Part shown: positions 11,376-22,300 of the stretch, piece after piece | How positions within the stretch are numbered: position 1 is the first letter of the stretch | How the letters are laid out: every line of letters starts with the position of its first letter | Assembly: GCA_001579985.1 (NCBI GenBank) | Contig: LRSR01002580.1 | Location: 1 to 23,934 of the forward strand | Origin: Hypsibius dujardini | Taxonomy: Eukaryota > Tardigrada > Eutardigrada > Parachela > Hypsibiidae | Direction: 5' to 3' | Length of the DNA stretch: 23,934 bases | Notes under the pieces: model-generated | Told to the model about the DNA's origin: nothing | The model's database searches: none | The model's input: the letters and a program-made list of their open reading frames with translations, nothing else | Position numbers and translations under genes: made by a program

Positions 11376-11994
11376 ATTGCGGAAATGATCAAAAGTAAGG
11401 AGTGAAAGATATAATGGATGGTTCTGCTTTTTCGGGATGTCTCTAATAACAAGCAAGATACTGCTGTTGGATGAAAATGAGAATGAGAATGAGAATGAGA
11501 TGAGAGTGAGATCATAACAAGTATCAAGCAAGTAAGGACGACAAATCAAAATTAACCAATCCGGATCGATTCATCAAATTCAAATCTCAACGGTTTCAGA
11601 ATGAACAATTGGGCGTGGCAAGTACCTCCCCATTCGTAAATTACGCTTAATTTAATATATCACGGCATATCGCCCGGAATGACTTCGATCGACTTTGAAG
11701 TTGTGAGTTTAGTCTTCCTATTCTACTGAATTTAGTTACATAACGTTTATGCCCGTAGATCTTGTCTTAAATTAATTTGCCTGTTCTTTGTCAACAAACA
11801 ATTAAACAATTAACGATACATTTTGCTTCTGCTGCGCCTTTGTTTAGCCGCGGTGTCAAATCCGGCGCAAAGTGTTATTCTATGAAGCCGAACCGGGTGA
11901 TGTCTGCGCAATTTACCGCCAAAACTACAGGAATTTCGCATGCTTCCTATGCTAACACAATCACACGTGAGCCTGTGCGATACAGTTGTACATC
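11376..11994. other. Intergenic stretch
   Basis: No supported gene. It holds a short (AATGAG)n run at about 11474-11500 and is otherwise AT-rich unique sequence. Confidence 0.65.
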
Positions 11995-12024
11995 AGAGAG
12001 TTCTTGCAAACGATATGGGGCATC

Positions 12025-12052
12025 CGTACAGTATATTATTTTATACTGTACG
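12025..12052. repeat. Perfect palindrome, 11-bp arms
   Basis: CGTACAGTATA, a 6-bp spacer TTATTT, then the exact reverse complement. It lies just inside the left end of the 506-bp element. Confidence 0.95.
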
Positions 12053-12060
12053 TATAACCC

Positions 12061-12126
12061 ATACCGAAGTACACATACACACACATACCGAAGTGATTTT
12101 CTGTACACATACCGAAGTGATTTTTG
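12061..12126 (+). repeat. 24-bp direct repeat, three copies
   Basis: ATACCGAAGT recurs at 12061, 12085 and 12109. The second and third copies also share GTGATTTT. It lies inside the 506-bp element. Confidence 0.9.
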
Positions 12127-12500
12127 GTTTCTTGCAAAGTGTAAAGTGTACAATTAATTATAAGGGGTACAGTATAAGAACCAAAACACAGCAACGCTCT
12201 CATCGGCGGAAGACATGGCAAATTAAATTTTTAATTAACGAAAGCGAGGAAAAAACGAATTTCACCAGAGAAAGAGGAAAGGGATTTAACCACTCAAGAA
12301 AATACATTTTAATACTGTAAAATTGCATTTAACAACATTTAAACGAAGTGAGTTGATTGACTTGATTTGGTGCATATAGAACGCAGTTTTAGTACCAGTT
12401 ACACACAGTTGTATGACCGTATTGGCATAGTATAGAGAAATCAGTAGTTATTTATACTATATCGCTATTCCGTGCGATATACCGTTTGCAAGAACTCTCT

Positions 12501-15044
12501 CTCTAATATACGGTGAATGAGGAACTCATTCTTGACTTTGTTTAGCCTTACTTCCTTGCAATTAAATTCTTCTAAAAATTCCACGGTAAATTGAAGACTC
12601 ACTGTCCATCTACACTGCTTAGGAAAAGTTCATTATGGCAGATACAAATACAGACTGTACATGAGTTTTCTGTGGTCTTGTGCACCTGAAGGGATAGCTG
12701 GGTCCCTTTGGCAGGTGGTCCTGCTCAAGATATCATAAGGAACGGGCTGGGCCGGAACCTGAGCGTACTCCCTTTGCTGTTCTGTATTTACGGACCATGA
12801 AAAACTAATGTGCGCTTGAACGATGCCGCAGCTTGCCAAGTACTATTTCGAGTGCCGCCAGGGCCACCGAGTTCGCCGTGGTGCGTGCGAGCTCGAGTCC
12901 TTCAAAGCTTCAAAGCTCCAGCCAAGCATACGCAGACGACGCAGACTCTTCTCTGGAGTTCTCGTACACACACGCGCGTACAAACACACACATACACGAT
13001 ATGTGTTCATAAATATCGGCAACTTCTTATCGCGAAATGTCGACCGCAACCGTGACTGTCATACCGGGAGGGAAGTGGTGTGCGCTGTACTCGTACTTAC
13101 TTTATACACACTTACGAAATGCCATGCCACATAGAGTTTACCAGATTTCAAGTCGAGTTCCAAGCTGAAGTTTTCGCCTAGAGAAAGAACGCCTTGACGG
13201 CATCGCATCCTCAGCGGATGGATGATCAGAATATAGCTCTTCGGGATGGATGTGTCTGCTGTGCCAATCTCTCTTCTAGATATTATTACTGTCGCGAGGC
13301 TTCGCTGATTAATGGGAGGGTGCTGCACCTAGCTGCGGGATAGGAGAGCATGAGGCTCTGCTGGCAGCCGATTTATCAATTACGCTTGCAGGTATTTTTG
13401 TCTAAATTACCCGTTCTAAATCAACAGTGTGTGTGGGTGGGAAGAATGGCGCGTCGACGTCGCGCGGACCGGGTCTCGACGCTTTCAGCACTTTATTTTT
13501 TATACATACACATTTTCGTCGGCCTTGAAGGGATTGATAGTTCGGCGTACCGCACTCACCAGCGGAACTCGGTGTCTATCGAATTCGCATGACCATCGCG
13601 TTTTCTCATTGTTGTTGAAGGAGAGACCCATCATCTGTTGTCGTCCGCGCGCGGAGCCTTTCACCATCTAGACCGACGTGGACCCTTCTTACCGCTTTAT
13701 TGTTGTTGGAACACTGCATAATCTGACTCGGTAAGTAAGCGCGTTATTATCACGTGAGTGAAGTTGTTTTGATTTCCACCGAAGATTTCAAGGGGAATCA
13801 ATAATGCCTCCATCATAAATGTACATCGTGCTTGGGTCTACAGACAACGCTTGGGTCTAGGCTCATTATATAATGTTGATAAAGTTCGAATTCTTCGAAA
13901 TTCTAACAGGTTTGGGTGAGCCAGCGCAAGCTGAGAGAGGGTTCCTAGATTTGTCTGAAGAAACCCGTCAGTGATGGTCTTTTTTTTGCACGGGAAGTTG
14001 GGAACTCACGAAGGCCGCCTTTGTATCATTGCACTTTGCATTGCAGTGCGTGCAAGTGCTGCGACGTAGGGTTTCGAAGAAGACGTTTAGGAAATGAACA
14101 GACGGGGAACTAGTTGTACTGTAACTGAACGGAGCCTAAAAATAGCCACTATGTTCGGTTGTCTATCAATAAATAAAAAGTTTGTGTTGCTTTGAGGTCG
14201 GGGAAGATGTATGTCACTCTCCAAGTGCTTGGTTCTATACATTTGCAGCTTATCTATAGGTATAGGTGCCTCCTTTGAATGCACGTGAAAGACGAAAAAG
14301 AATAACTAATGGGCCTCGCTTTTATCTGCCAATAATCGCCCTACTACCGTCCCTTGGAGGCCCTTTTCACAGACTTAAACCGCTACAGTCAGACTGCAGG
14401 AGTTCTTCAAGGGTTCTTCAAGGGGTGCTCTAGGCGTAATTTCAGTTCCGGACTAAGCACAGCAGTGTGTCCTCTGACTTTGCATGCTTTGCAGTTATTT
14501 GTTAAATACAATTACAATTTAAATACAATTAAATTAAGTGGTGCATTCACTCATTTGGGCTTTGAAATTCGCACAATATTCTTGAGCCCTTGGCGACCTT
14601 CACATGAACAGGATTTCGGATAATGAATATGATAATAAACGGTAAATGATCAGATTTTCTTGGGAAGAATCTGGAGCAACGAAGTGTCGTTGCCGAAATT
14701 CTAACGCAACTCGCAGTGAACAATTCCGCAAACGTGCGTGAATCATGCAAAAAAAAGTGTCTTGAGCTTAAATACGGCGACATGAGCTGCCAGACATGTG
14801 TAAACAACTGTCAGATGCAAGACTGGGCCACACCCATAATCCATTACCGCTGTAGTATATATATTTCTTTTGCGCGCAAAAAATATAACACTTTTAGTCT
14901 TGACCAGTGGATTCTGCTCACTTGCCGGATAAACATGTGAAATGACCAGAGCCTTCACAATCAGTAGCAGGGACCGAGTAGGCTAGAGACCCCTTCATCT
15001 ACTCAGATGGTAGAGGGTACTTCAGGGTACCCATAATTCCGGGA
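12501..15044. other. Intergenic stretch upstream of the nesprin gene
   Basis: No supported gene. A strong donor-like site (CTCG|GTAAGTAAGC, junction at about 13730) follows a GC-richer 13430-13730 segment and could end an untranslated first exon of the nesprin gene; this is speculation. A short Cys-rich frame lies at 14650-14940. Confidence 0.45.
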
Positions 15045-15205
15045 TATACAGTAGTAGACGGTACCGCGAAGTCGAGCGCCAGCACGTCTGAATAATCGAT
15101 CTGTGTGGGCGCGGTGCGAGGTTCAGACGTGTTACGACCTTGCCGGAAGTGCGAAGCGGGCACCCAGGAGATCCCGGATGAGTCCTATCCCCGCTCTACT
15201 GTATA
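15045..15205. mobile_element. Possible small inverted-repeat element
   Basis: TATACAGTAG at 15045-15054 is mirrored by CTACTGTATA at 15196-15205. An inner inverted pair, CACGTCTGAA at 15083 and TTCAGACGTG at 15122, nests inside. Arms are only 10 bp, so chance is possible. Confidence 0.4.
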
Positions 15206-16182
15206 CTACGTGCATACTCCGTGGTAGACGTACATGTAAACAGCTGATGTAACGAGCACGTCACGTTGAACGCAATCGAGTCACCTCCCATTTTTTGCCC
15301 GTGAATGCCTGTCTGTCTGCGTCATGAAAGGGATGGAGAGATGATGCTCAATCAATTCGCTACGCGCGGATTGCTTCAAGAGCGGCGAGGACCCAGTCTC
15401 CTCCTAAGCAGCGAGCATATGGTACTGTAAACGCAAATAAACGCCAGACACGCACTTTTTATCCGTTATTGTTGTTCTGTGCCAGACGGAGACACATACA
15501 TACATCGCATTAACCGTCGATCGTGCACACTCGTTCAGTCAAGATCACACCCGCAGACACAGCCGAGAACTCGACATTTTTGAGTTTGTTGCCGGTGTAC
15601 AATTCTCGCTCTTACCGCGATTCCAGCTGAAACTCGCGAAATTGCCGCTGGACAATTTTCTACTCAAATCGGCCTGCGTACCTTATACATACGGTATACT
15701 TGCGCTTGTCTTGTCAAAATCATGTTGCCTGCCGCAGGAGGGTGCCAAAAACCGGCTTTCTCCAAAGTTGCTGTTTTCTTGTTTTCTCTCCGTTTAATCA
15801 ATTCGCCGTGTACCCTACCCCGGCACACTGTCAGCGGCTTGAGAAGGCGGACCGGGCGACCTGTGTGTGAGGAAAGCTGACTTTAACGGTGTGACAATGC
15901 ACGACGTCTGTTTGACTCACTTGTACGTTCGTTAAAAATTAAGCCGTCGGTGTGTGTGTGTCTGTGTGTGTGTCTATTGAGAGGATGGAATTGGAATGCT
16001 GTTTTCGGTGTCGTAATCTTTTTTTACACTGTGTGTGTGTGTTCGTCTCACACGCAGACAGGCCTGAGAAGTCGGCTGTGCTTGAAATTTTTCGCGCACG
16101 TAACTGATTGTATCGTTTTTTGGTGAGACGGTGTGGATGAGATGGTGGTGATATATTGTTTTCTCTATGATCTTTCTTCCAG
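15206..16182. other. Putative 5' flank/5'UTR region of the nesprin gene
   Basis: Contains TG-rich runs near 15950-15974 and 16029-16042 and a pyrimidine-rich tract leading to a CAG at 16182, six bases before the predicted start codon. No TATA box or initiator can be named with confidence. Confidence 0.5.
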
Positions 16183-16188
16183 TGTGTG

Positions 16189-16360
16189 ATGGACGGAGAG
16201 GATGAGTACGAGTCGGTATCCTATCACTCGGGCGGATACAGCCACGTCTCGTCGCACTCCGGCCTGTCGGGAGCGTCGCTGGCGCACAGCGTGGAGTGGG
16301 GCGCGGATGAGCCCATCTTCCGCGAGGAGGAATTCAAAGACAGCATACGTACCCTGCAAG
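16189..16360 (+). CDS. SYNE1: Nesprin exon 1 (first coding exon)
   Basis: Encodes residues 1-57 plus one base: an acidic, Ser/Gly/His-rich stretch starting [11 protein letters not shown] and ending IRTLQ just before the CH domain. The donor is CAAG|GTAAGC, phase 1. A good acceptor (TTTCTTCCAG) ends only 6 bases before the ATG, so the exon may begin at 16183 after a 5'UTR intron or a trans-splice. The frame is also open through those 6 bases, so an upstream coding exon cannot be excluded. Confidence 0.8.
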
Positions 16361-19300
16361 GTAAGCACTTGAGATGGCTTATATCCATCCATCCACCGGG
16401 GCTGTTTGTGTTATGTGTTATTATTGTCTCTCTCCTATCAAGCCGGGGCGACGCGGTTAACAAGATCACGGGTAATACAACAAAAAGAAAAAATTGGCCG
16501 CGAACTCTAATGTTTTGATTTCCTCCGGGGGCCGGGTTGGTTAGCGTACGGCGCGCGTTCGCCGAAGCTAATAATCGCTATCGTTCAATAAGCCGTGATG
16601 CAGGACGCGTTTTTGCTGACGAGGGCAGTAGTGCCGTTAATAGCCAGCTGATCAAAGATGATTGCTGGCGTATAATTCAAAAGTCGAAAAAAAGATGTTT
16701 AGAGCATTCACTCTTGAGGCAGGCCATTAGTGCAGGCGGGGGCTATAGATGAGCTAGGGCAGTCACGCAGTCACGTACCTCTCAGCTCTCCGGCATAAAA
16801 TTAGAGGAGCGGTCGCATACTTATATATATATATATTGCAATATGTGATTTGCCTCGACCGCGACGAGTTTTTACGGCTCCCGTGTTTGTCTATACAGCG
16901 TGTGCAGTGTATACAGCGTACTACTACTTACCGGAACCCGTGAGGGCCTGGGCCTTCTCCGTAGATACCAACCGACTCAGAGTTGATGTGGTTGGAAAAG
17001 ATTTCGTTGTGTTGCGTCCGTGCCGTGAAGGGAGAGTGGCGCCGGGCATGGCGGAGGTCGTCGCGTACCGCTGCGGCTAGTGACAAGATGCGTTTGTTTT
17101 ATTCAGATGAGCAGGAGCGAGTCCAGAAGCGCACCTTCACCAACTGGATCAACTCGCACCTTGCACATGTAAGTCATCATTCCTATGACAGATTATAAAG
17201 ATTTGATCCTTTCGCCTTTATATTAAGCAAAGGTGCGTGAGAAGACACCGAGTCAGCGTTTGTTTGAGACGTTTTTGACAAGTGATACTAGCACCTGCTG
17301 ACTATATATCGATTATCGACAATAAAGTCAATTTACAATTAACGATTGATCTACCGCGTTGACCACATGGATAAATTTATATTTATATATATATATATAT
17401 ACCCATAACATAAGCCGCAACGTTCCATTTTTCCTGGAAGAATTTGATTTCAATAATCAAAGGTAATTTGAATAATGCTTTTTAAGAAAATTCTACATTT
17501 CATTATATAAGTGTGCGATGATAAATAAAACGGATAGCGGATAATGACCAGGATCACACACAATTGCGATTGATAGGGTACTTTGAATTATCATTTAAAA
17601 TAGTCTGCAATCAACTGGTGGGCGAACACTTTGACGTAGTGCTCTGTTGCTGTTTGCAGCATCCGAATCGTCCCTTTGTCCAAGATCTTTATACGGATAT
17701 TCGGGACGGGAAGTCACTGTTGGCGCTCTTGGAAGTGCTGTCCGGGGATTACTTGGCAAGTGATCGAAATTAACGGGTTTCATACATCCACTCCTCCGGT
17801 CCTCTCGCAATTTCCGGCTGATGTTCTGTTTATTGTGATTGCTGTATTTGAGGAAAGTTATCTTTGGCAGCCATGCGAACGCGCACGAAAGTACCAGCGA
17901 TCTCACTACCTCGTCAACGTGGAGAAGGCCCTGGACTACCTGCGATACCGTCAAGTCAGTGGTCTTGTTTGTTTAGTGTTCAATGACTCCCTCACTTCAC
18001 CTCACAGTGCCTCAACCGGGTGTCGTCCTGCTTTCCCTTTTTCAGATCAAACTAATCAACATTCACACTTCCGATATTGTCGACGGAAATCATACAGTTA
18101 TTCTCGGATTAATATGGATTATTATCCTTCACTTCCAGGTAAGGTGACGGCTACACACTTGCCTATCTCAATATGACTGCTCGCTGTTGACTTAAAACTT
18201 GTCCAGACTTGTTGATTTATGGTCAAGCATTTCAAGCGCATCGGTAGCTTATCTTTCTCGGTCACAAGAGAGAGAGATGAAAATAAATTTAAATGCTGAG
18301 CATAAATGTGTTGCTGCTTGGGTTAATGATTGCAAGCAAATGCGTTGCTGCTGCTTCTTGATCCTTTATGAGCAGCAAAAGACATTATCAGTTTTGATGG
18401 TGTTTGGAATATATCCAGATTATCAGTTTTAGGATGTTCAAAACAGCTAAATTTGTTTAGATTTGAGTATCTGACTACACTCTATGTCCATTGTTTGATT
18501 CATTGGTTGATTCATTGGTTGATTCATAGTTTGATTTATTGTTTGATACATGGTTTGACTCATTCTTTGACTCATCGTTTGATTCATTGTTTGATTCATA
18601 GTTCTTGTTCCCTTTTTTGTGATATACAGGTTTGTGATATGTGTACTTGATACGGGTTTTATGTCGGCAGATCAACTTCGAAATTTCTACTACGTACGAC
18701 GCGATGTCGACCGCAGTAACCACTCCAAGTGGTCGTCGGTCAGCCTTGTCGACCTACGAATCCGGGGCTTCCAGTGCGGACGCCTCGCCTCGCCCACGAA
18801 CTGGAAAGAGTCACTTCCAGGCCGGAGTGTCTTCCATGATCTTACGCTGGTGCAAAAAGGAAATCGAGGAGTAAGAACCGCGATTGCGTGCCCTGGACCG
18901 TCACATGACTGCAAAGTTGTCTTTGTCCCTTTGCAGCCGGTTTGGAATCCCGATAACGAACCTGACCACGACCTGGCAGAACGGAATGGCCTTTCTAGGC
19001 CTGGTGAAGGTATTAGAACCGCATCTTGTTAATCTTTACGAATACAGGGACACGTCGATCAGCATCCGGCTGGAGACCGCGTTTCGTCTGGCTAAGGACC
19101 ATCTGGGGATACCAAGACTGTTGGAAATTGCCGGTGAGTTGTATAGCCTTGATACCTGACAGGGTGGAAGATGTAGGACCCTTCATCCACCCTGTTTAAT
19201 GGTGGAAGATGCAGGGCTCTTCACCCACCCTGTTTAATGGTGGAAGATGCAGGACCCTTCACCCACCTTATTTAATGGTGGAAGGTGCAGGACCCTTCAC

Positions 19301-22300
19301 CACCCTGTTTAATGGTGGAAGATGCAAGACCCTTCACCCACCCTGTTTAATGGTGGAAGATGCAGGACCCTTCATGAAAAGAGTTAAATGTTTTTCAGAC
19401 CTCGATGTTGACCGTCCGGATGAGCGCAGTATTATGATCTACATTTCGGAATTCATCCGTCGATATCCCCAGATCAGAGAGCGTCGTCGACTGGCCGAAG
19501 AAGAAAGCGAGGCCACCGAGCGCGCGGAATATGACCGACTGAAGGAGTGGTGTACGGATACGATTGTTTCGTTACGCTGCTCCGAAATTCCGGACCGCCC
19601 GACCCTTGCCTACTTCGAGGTAAAGTCTAGGCCCGCCCCGCCTCCCGGAAATCAAACCAGACACCACGTGGGCTCGCTGTGACAAAATTATCGGATTTCC
19701 CCATCTTGAATGTGAACTGAAATGATACAGGAATACCAAAGCTATCAGGAGAATCTCCGAAACCGAGCGGTGGCGTATATGCGCCTGAAGGAAATGTTCG
19801 AAGAAGGCCGGTGTACCGTCCTGACGGAGGAGCACTTTGTCGAAATGGACGGACTTTGGGTGAAGCTGCTGGCCGAGAAAAACCAGTGGCACTCAACGTT
19901 ATTCGAGTACGTCTGCGTCGAGTACTCACGAGCTGTTTCCCGCCAAAAAACCCATCGACACTTACCAGGTTATGTTATTGCAGTAACCTCCATGGCCGAG
20001 AAAGAACGATGTGCTCGCGTTTCGACAAACTGGAAGACTCGTTGTACGAAAGTATCATTCGGCCGTCTGTGCGGATACACACATTTCGCCGGTCTGACCT
20101 GGAAGTCCGGATTGCTCGTTATGAGGCATGTCCATGACGTATGTGTTTCCGGTAGCGGGAATTATTATTGAACAGTTTTTCTACCAGGAGCTGAAAAGCG
20201 AACTGCAAGTGGTCGGGGATATGCTCCACGAACTGGAAACGTATGAGGAGGTTTCCGACGACTTTAAGGCCCACAGACTGGCCGACGCGCTCTCCTCGAC
20301 TTGGCGGTTCCTCCACGAACGCTGGCTCGAGCAGAAGTGCAGCTTGCTGCTGTACCGACAGCGCGAAATGGTGACGGACTGGGAGGCGCGGGTGTCGCGC
20401 TGGAAATCGGTCACCGCCAATCCGGACCGGACGAAATGGCGCAACCGCTTGGAGGAGGAGTACCGGTCGCATGTCGTGCTGCAAGGCATTCACGGGAAGT
20501 ACGCGGATCTTTCGAAGCAGTTTCAGGAGCACTTGGAGCAGTGTTCACACGGCAGCGGAAGTGGCCGTACAAACTTGCTCAGCTCCGCCGGCTTAGTCAA
20601 TCGACGATGGGATAAGGTCCTTGAGGCATTGGCTCAATTTGACGCTCTCATTCGGATCACGGAGAGGCAGCAGTTTAACGTCACCGTGGCAGAGTCCACA
20701 ATCACTTTTGCGAATACCCGCACGTCTTTCAGTCATAAAGGTAAAGTTTGCCACCGGCATTCCACCAGTGAGTTCGCAACAAGCTGTAGTACAAACGTGG
20801 CATAAACCTAAGGCCGACCGAATTAAAGCCAACTTTTTACCGACGTCCAGCAAAATAGAGTGGTCGGAGTTTGAGCCAATTTTGACCAATGCTTGCAGCT
20901 GTTTTTGACCGCAGCTGACAACGCAGTCTTTGCTTAGTCGATTGATTTTAGGATTTCGAATTATTTTGGCAATCTGATGTTAAATCAATGAATCAAGCTA
21001 TGTGAGAAACAGCTGCACGCATTGGCCGAAATTGGCTCGAACTACGACCACCCCATTTTGCTGGGCACCGGTAAAAAGTTGGCTTTAATTCAGTCGGCCT
21101 GAGGTTTTTGCCAGGTGTGTATTAGTGTCGTTTTCATTGCAGAAGTTCTGCCTTCTTCGAGCTCAACGTCCAGCACAGTGTCGTGGCTTCATTATGCCAG
21201 AAGGTAATTGATGTGTATAAGTAAGCTTAAAATTAAGAACGTTTATGACTGACGGACATTTTTTTCAGAGTGGAAATTTTCCAAAGGTCGCTGGACGATC
21301 TCGAAAAGCAACTTCTTTCTGACGAAAGAATCTCCGCAAAAGATATTGACGATCGAAACATGATGCTTCTCTTAATTCAGGTTCGAGCACACATTAAAAT
21401 GAAACGCATCCTGTTTTGATGATGACACTTTCTACTTCTGAATTTTGTGCTGGTATAGAATCTCAGAGTGCAAATGATGCACAGCCAACAAGAAATCAAC
21501 GACGTTCTCATTAGTATAACCGATGCCGACAGAGAGTCCACTCGAATGCCGGAGGAGGAAGCGCGGAAACTCTCCGAACTCATCAGCCGATACGAGTAAT
21601 ACAAGCTACAAAATTAGCTTGGCTTTGGTAATCGGTTAATTTGGTTTTTTTTACTGATAATTATTTCTTTTTACAGCTCACTTCTAACGTCGATCGAAGC
21701 GTTCAAACGAGGACTGACGGTGCGTTCGCCGACTACGTCACTGCCATCTACGACGACGTTCAGCGCCGGAACTCCTGGCGAACTCAGCCCGTCGCTACGG
21801 AGCACAGGATATAACAGCGGAGCTACCAGCACGGCCACTCAACCCATATCGAAGCCGTCCGTGAAACAAATGGCCGGCCGATTTGAAGCAGCAATTTCAA
21901 CGCGAATGACATACGAACGCACGACCATTGAACGGACATCGGTAGTCTCCCGTTCCTATCAAAAGGCACCACCAGTTGTGGAGTCCATAGCGGCAACTTC
22001 CGCTTCAGCTCCTATTCGTCACAAGCCCGAGTGCTCACGGTCTGAACACTCGACAAAGAAAACGTACGAAGTTAAAGTCGAGACACAACTGAACGACACT
22101 CTTCGACGAACGCGAATCAACAAACAAGCGGAACATGATTTGCGACGTCAAATTTCATCCATTCTCGACATTCTCCGACATCGCGTGGCTGTGAAGGATG
22201 ATATGTTTGGACCTAATGGTCCCGTGGACCGGCTGAAGACAAGTGAGTCGATGCGCCAGTCTTCGGGTGTGCAGCTGTTCGCTGATCGGCCCGACAAGGC

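Larger units (their letters stand above)
11995..12500. mobile_element. 506-bp non-autonomous element with 22-bp terminal inverted repeats
   Basis: AGAGAGTTCTTGCAAACG at 11995 returns inverted at 12500. The full 22-bp termini match at 21 positions. The AT-rich interior holds a perfect palindrome (12025-12052) and three 24-bp direct repeats, and no transposase. No clear target duplication flanks it. The superfamily is unknown. Confidence 0.75.

Noticed and set aside
1-16182. tRNA genes and CRISPR arrays
   Set aside because: No A/B-box pair with a cloverleaf was visible, and the tandem repeats lack unique spacers of constant length.
16850-17080. 76-codon frame inside nesprin intron 1
   Set aside because: No homology and no in-phase splice sites joining it to exon 1 and exon 2.
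19209-19398. Open frame through the 38-bp minisatellite in the frame of exon 8
   Set aside because: Retaining intron 7 would not join exon 7 to this frame (265 bp is not a multiple of 3), and a strong acceptor precedes exon 8.
16189-19619. Spectraplakin, alpha-actinin or beta-spectrin identity for the CH-CH protein
   Set aside because: [15 protein letters not shown], the LPCE junction, the long Ser/Thr linker and the DVD(R/K)PDE(R/K)SIM end fit nesprins better.
20128-20187. Start of a 225-codon frame upstream of exon 11
   Set aside because: The first 20 residues are intronic in the model; homology-like helix begins at the acceptor at 20188.
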